Position numbers and translations under genes: made by a program. Under the pieces are notes generated by a model. It was not told the DNA's origin, did not search any database, and saw only the letters and a program-made list of their open reading frames with translations. A DNA stretch of 30,643 nt from Plicaturopsis crispa FD-325 SS-3 (lineage: Eukaryota; Basidiomycota; Agaricomycetes; Amylocorticiales; Amylocorticiaceae): positions 70,141-100,783 of the forward strand of contig KN832577.1 in assembly GCA_000827205.1 (NCBI GenBank). The letters run 5' to 3'. Positions within the stretch are counted from its first letter, which is position 1, and the number at the start of each line of letters is the position of its first letter. This document shows positions 28,480 through 30,643 of this stretch, one piece after another.

Positions 28480-29266
28480 ATGGAAAGCATGCAAGTAACT
28501 ACCCGCGGACTATACAGTCCTGCAAAATTTGAGGAGGGAATCATGTGGCTACGGTATGTTATTTGCGTTCACCCTTGGATTTACATCTCACTGAGATATG
28601 TGACCATCCTGCAGAATATTTCTCCGCAACCTGTATGACCAGAAGCTAATCCTGGAGCCGTGTGTCACAGTCCAGCTGTCCCATTTCGACACTTCGACCA
28701 TAAACATCGCTTCGGTGATACCGCCGAATATCGTCTCTATGACTAGACTGCCAGTGACTTCGATAGCTCCACCCACCTCGATCTACTGTGTCTGGGATCT
28801 GGAGACCATGACTATGATCCATGTAGAACATGCTGTAGTCGCAGCGTACATGGACAGGGAAGCAGTCGAAGGCTATAGATACCGCACTCCATTTATCCCT
28901 GTCTTTTGGGAGCGGTTCAGGATGGACATCAGTAAGTGACCAATGCAATTACGGGACATCACTGACTTTTCTGTAGACAGACAACGTTATGTCATTGTGC
29001 AGAGTATCGTTGAGAGAGAACCAGGTGTCGAGTCAATAATGATACGGTGGGCTGCGGGACCTATACTGTCGACGCACATATATTACTTCCACTGGGCCGC
29101 ACCGTTCATCCCCGCGGCGACGGTTTCTTTGTGAGTAGACAAATAATGCCTTTCCAGGGGAGTAAAGTGCTTAGCTGTATTTTCGGTCAGGAGATCCCCT
29201 ATGCGTGTCGTACGGAACTCGGAGGACGCGGACTGCGACAGTCAAACATATGTTCTCCAGATCTGA
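28480..29266 (+). CDS. Gene Y: small spliced protein of unknown function
   Basis: Four exons (28480-28553, 28615-28931, 28977-29130, 29191-29266) with introns of 61, 45 and 60 bp give 206 aa. The start ATG has a strong context (AGACCATGG). The third donor (GTGAGT at 29131) overlaps an in-frame TGA. Splicing to GGTCAG at 29190 continues in frame to a TGA at 29264, while reading through would end at 29134 with 182 aa. The protein starts MESMQVTTRGLYSP, is rich in beta-type hydrophobic segments (TINIASVIPPNIVSMTRLPV, QRYVIVQSIVE) and ends with an acidic tail (NSEDADCDSQTY). No domain was recognised, and it has no obvious homology to the neighbouring gene X. Closed splice phases across three introns make a real gene likely. 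Confidence 0.6.
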
Positions 29267-30224
29267 AATTTTCATGAATACACTTGCCTGCCTGACTGTG
29301 CGTTCTCCAAGAACAACTTGAGGGTGGTAATGAGGGTATGCTGGTGATGTTTCGCTCGTAACATTCAGCGCGGCTATGGACCAGGTCTGCGGAAGACGAT
29401 GGCTCCTATTAATAACAACAACAAACACCCGCTTGCCATCGACTCCCGATGACTAGGCGAAAAACATCCGAAATCCGACGAATGGGCAAATCGAACGGCT
29501 ACTTACACTGAGTGAGCGAGCTTACGTTGCGCTTCGCTAGCCAGGGACAGGATACAGGGCCGGGACAATGCATGTTCTCGACAGACTCGGAGCCCATCGT
29601 CACTTGGGCCAACAATTTCCACGGACGGCAGGGCTCGCCTAACTGAGATCTTATCTCTTCGTTGTGTAGCACAGAGAGTTGATTCCCAATGATAACTACG
29701 ATAAACAGGCCCGACTCAGTACGTGCCTAACCGGCATCCCCATCCGCTCTGCTCTCTAACTACGATAGCCTGCTGAGTCCTTCTCCTACGTGACTCTCTC
29801 CTGCCTGCCTCAATTCGTCCACAACTGCCCACTGCCACATTGCTCCACTATGATAGTTCACCTGGTCTGCTACCGACCTTATGCACGTTACACAAGATGC
29901 GAGAATTCAACATTACTAGTCTTGGGGGAAACACATATGTGCTGGCATGACATCGCGGACAGCATAATCAATCTACGGTTGTCTGGAAATATGGATCGTC
30001 AAGAGCTTGGCAAGCCGATATGCGCTCGTCCGCATTAAGGTCAACCAAATCCTCTACAAGTAATCGGAGCCGTGTGGATTTAATCGCTTGCTAGGCGCGT
30101 AGTCAGCATGATTGAGTGATACCAATAGAGAACACAACGCACCTTGAGAGACCAAATCTCGGAAAGAGTGTACGTTGCGCTGTGAGGGGGCACTAATGCA
30201 CGGACACATCAGGAAAAATCTTTT
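29267..30224. other. Gene-free stretch
   Basis: I see no frame with coding character. The plus-strand frame at 29790-30038 and the minus-strand frame at 29171-29428 show neither motif nor splice partners. No repeat was noticed. Confidence 0.4.
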
Positions 30225-30445
30225 AAGTCCTTTGGTGCTATATGGCGCTATAAGTGCCCATATAGCTGCTATAGTGTCAAAAGCCACTATAGACAAGTGC
30301 CTATTATATAACACCAAATTTTTGGGCATTTGCGACTATAGACTATTATAGCTGGTATAGCTGTGCTAAATTTCAGTCATTTTAGGCGCTTTCTTGGCTA
30401 TTGCAGCTATAGGAACTATAAGAGCCAGATAATTTGTTTGGAACC
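30225..30445. repeat. TATAGC/GCTATA-rich repeat tract, copy 2
   Basis: This tract has many GCTATA, CTATAG and TATAGC hexamers with self-complementary arrangement, ending TTTGGAACCA like the tract at 17385-17700 and in the same orientation. It is likely a second member of a short AT-rich dispersed repeat. The minus-strand open frame covering it (30054-30329) is not credible. Confidence 0.55.
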
Positions 30446-30643
30446 AATTTATTCACAATCACTAAATAATCACAAGATACGGCAACAAATGTGAGCGTAA
30501 ATCTAACATCCCCCATAAGCAGTATGTAGAGTGTAATCTACATCCCCTCATACTAGCAAGGTGGTGGTTGAAACCTTGTGATCAACTGCATCAGCACAAA
30601 CAATCTCAATAAAAGTAACTTGTAATGCGCACACACATCCGTC

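Noticed and set aside
1-30643. CRISPR arrays, bacterial operons or prophage
   Set aside because: The spliced gene structures and fungal families exclude a prokaryotic source. The repeat arrays have no unique equal-length spacers.

Overview
The window reads as nuclear DNA of an agaricomycete (mushroom-forming) fungus. Genes are broken by many short GT-AG introns, mostly 45-62 bp, often with CTGAC-type branch sites. Several proteins belong to multi-copy agaricomycete families, there are KDZ-transposase genes, and the gene-free stretches are AT-rich. I infer a repeat-rich genome, perhaps Mycena-like, but the genus is not provable from this sequence. Exon structures below were assembled by hand from splice signals and frame closure.

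Layout. 1-365 is a tandem array of a 57-bp unit plus two other blocks, and 640-1530 is a GGGC/GCCC minisatellite. The same blocks return in inverted orientation at 16865-17085, again with a minisatellite just inside them (16600-16860). Between these ends lie gene A (1876-5557, minus, unknown multi-exon family), a divergent promoter, gene B (9031-11397, plus, unknown family) and a KDZ transposase (11834-16534, plus). The transposase is broken by a 13-bp tandem duplication and by a probable 1-bp loss. It also spans an 890-N gap whose flanks are the same roughly 80 bp, so the gap is probably an artefact. The whole 1-17085 stretch could be one large KDZ element or several nested insertions.

The most unusual signal is in the leaders of genes A and B. 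Three introns of 187-189 bp (6933-7120 minus, 8414-8602 plus, 8817-9003 plus) each carry, in the sense strand, the same ordered array of three hairpins. The inner stem CGACT/AGTCG and a CT bulge are invariant, the outer stems covary, and the loop centres sit 25-26 and 33 nt apart. A decayed copy (6520-6698) and a single hairpin (5704-5762) also lie in introns of gene A. This looks like a family of structured or introner-like introns shared by a divergent gene pair.

Right half. A truncated second KDZ transposase of the CxC2 type (17734-18239, minus) lies beside an intact 522-aa TET/JBP-like 2-oxoglutarate/Fe(II) oxygenase gene (18858-20636, minus). Next come an intact 206-aa protein with two viroplasmin-like (RNase H1 N-terminal) domains (21861-22691, minus) and, divergent from it, an 868-aa protein of a recurrent agaricomycete family with a long Pro-Ala tract (23224-26143, plus). 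The last 4.5 kb is AT-rich. It holds a tRNA-like/SINE candidate and two small multi-exon genes of unknown function (27122-27706 minus; 28480-29266 plus). TATAGC-rich repeats occur at 17385-17700 and 30225-30445.
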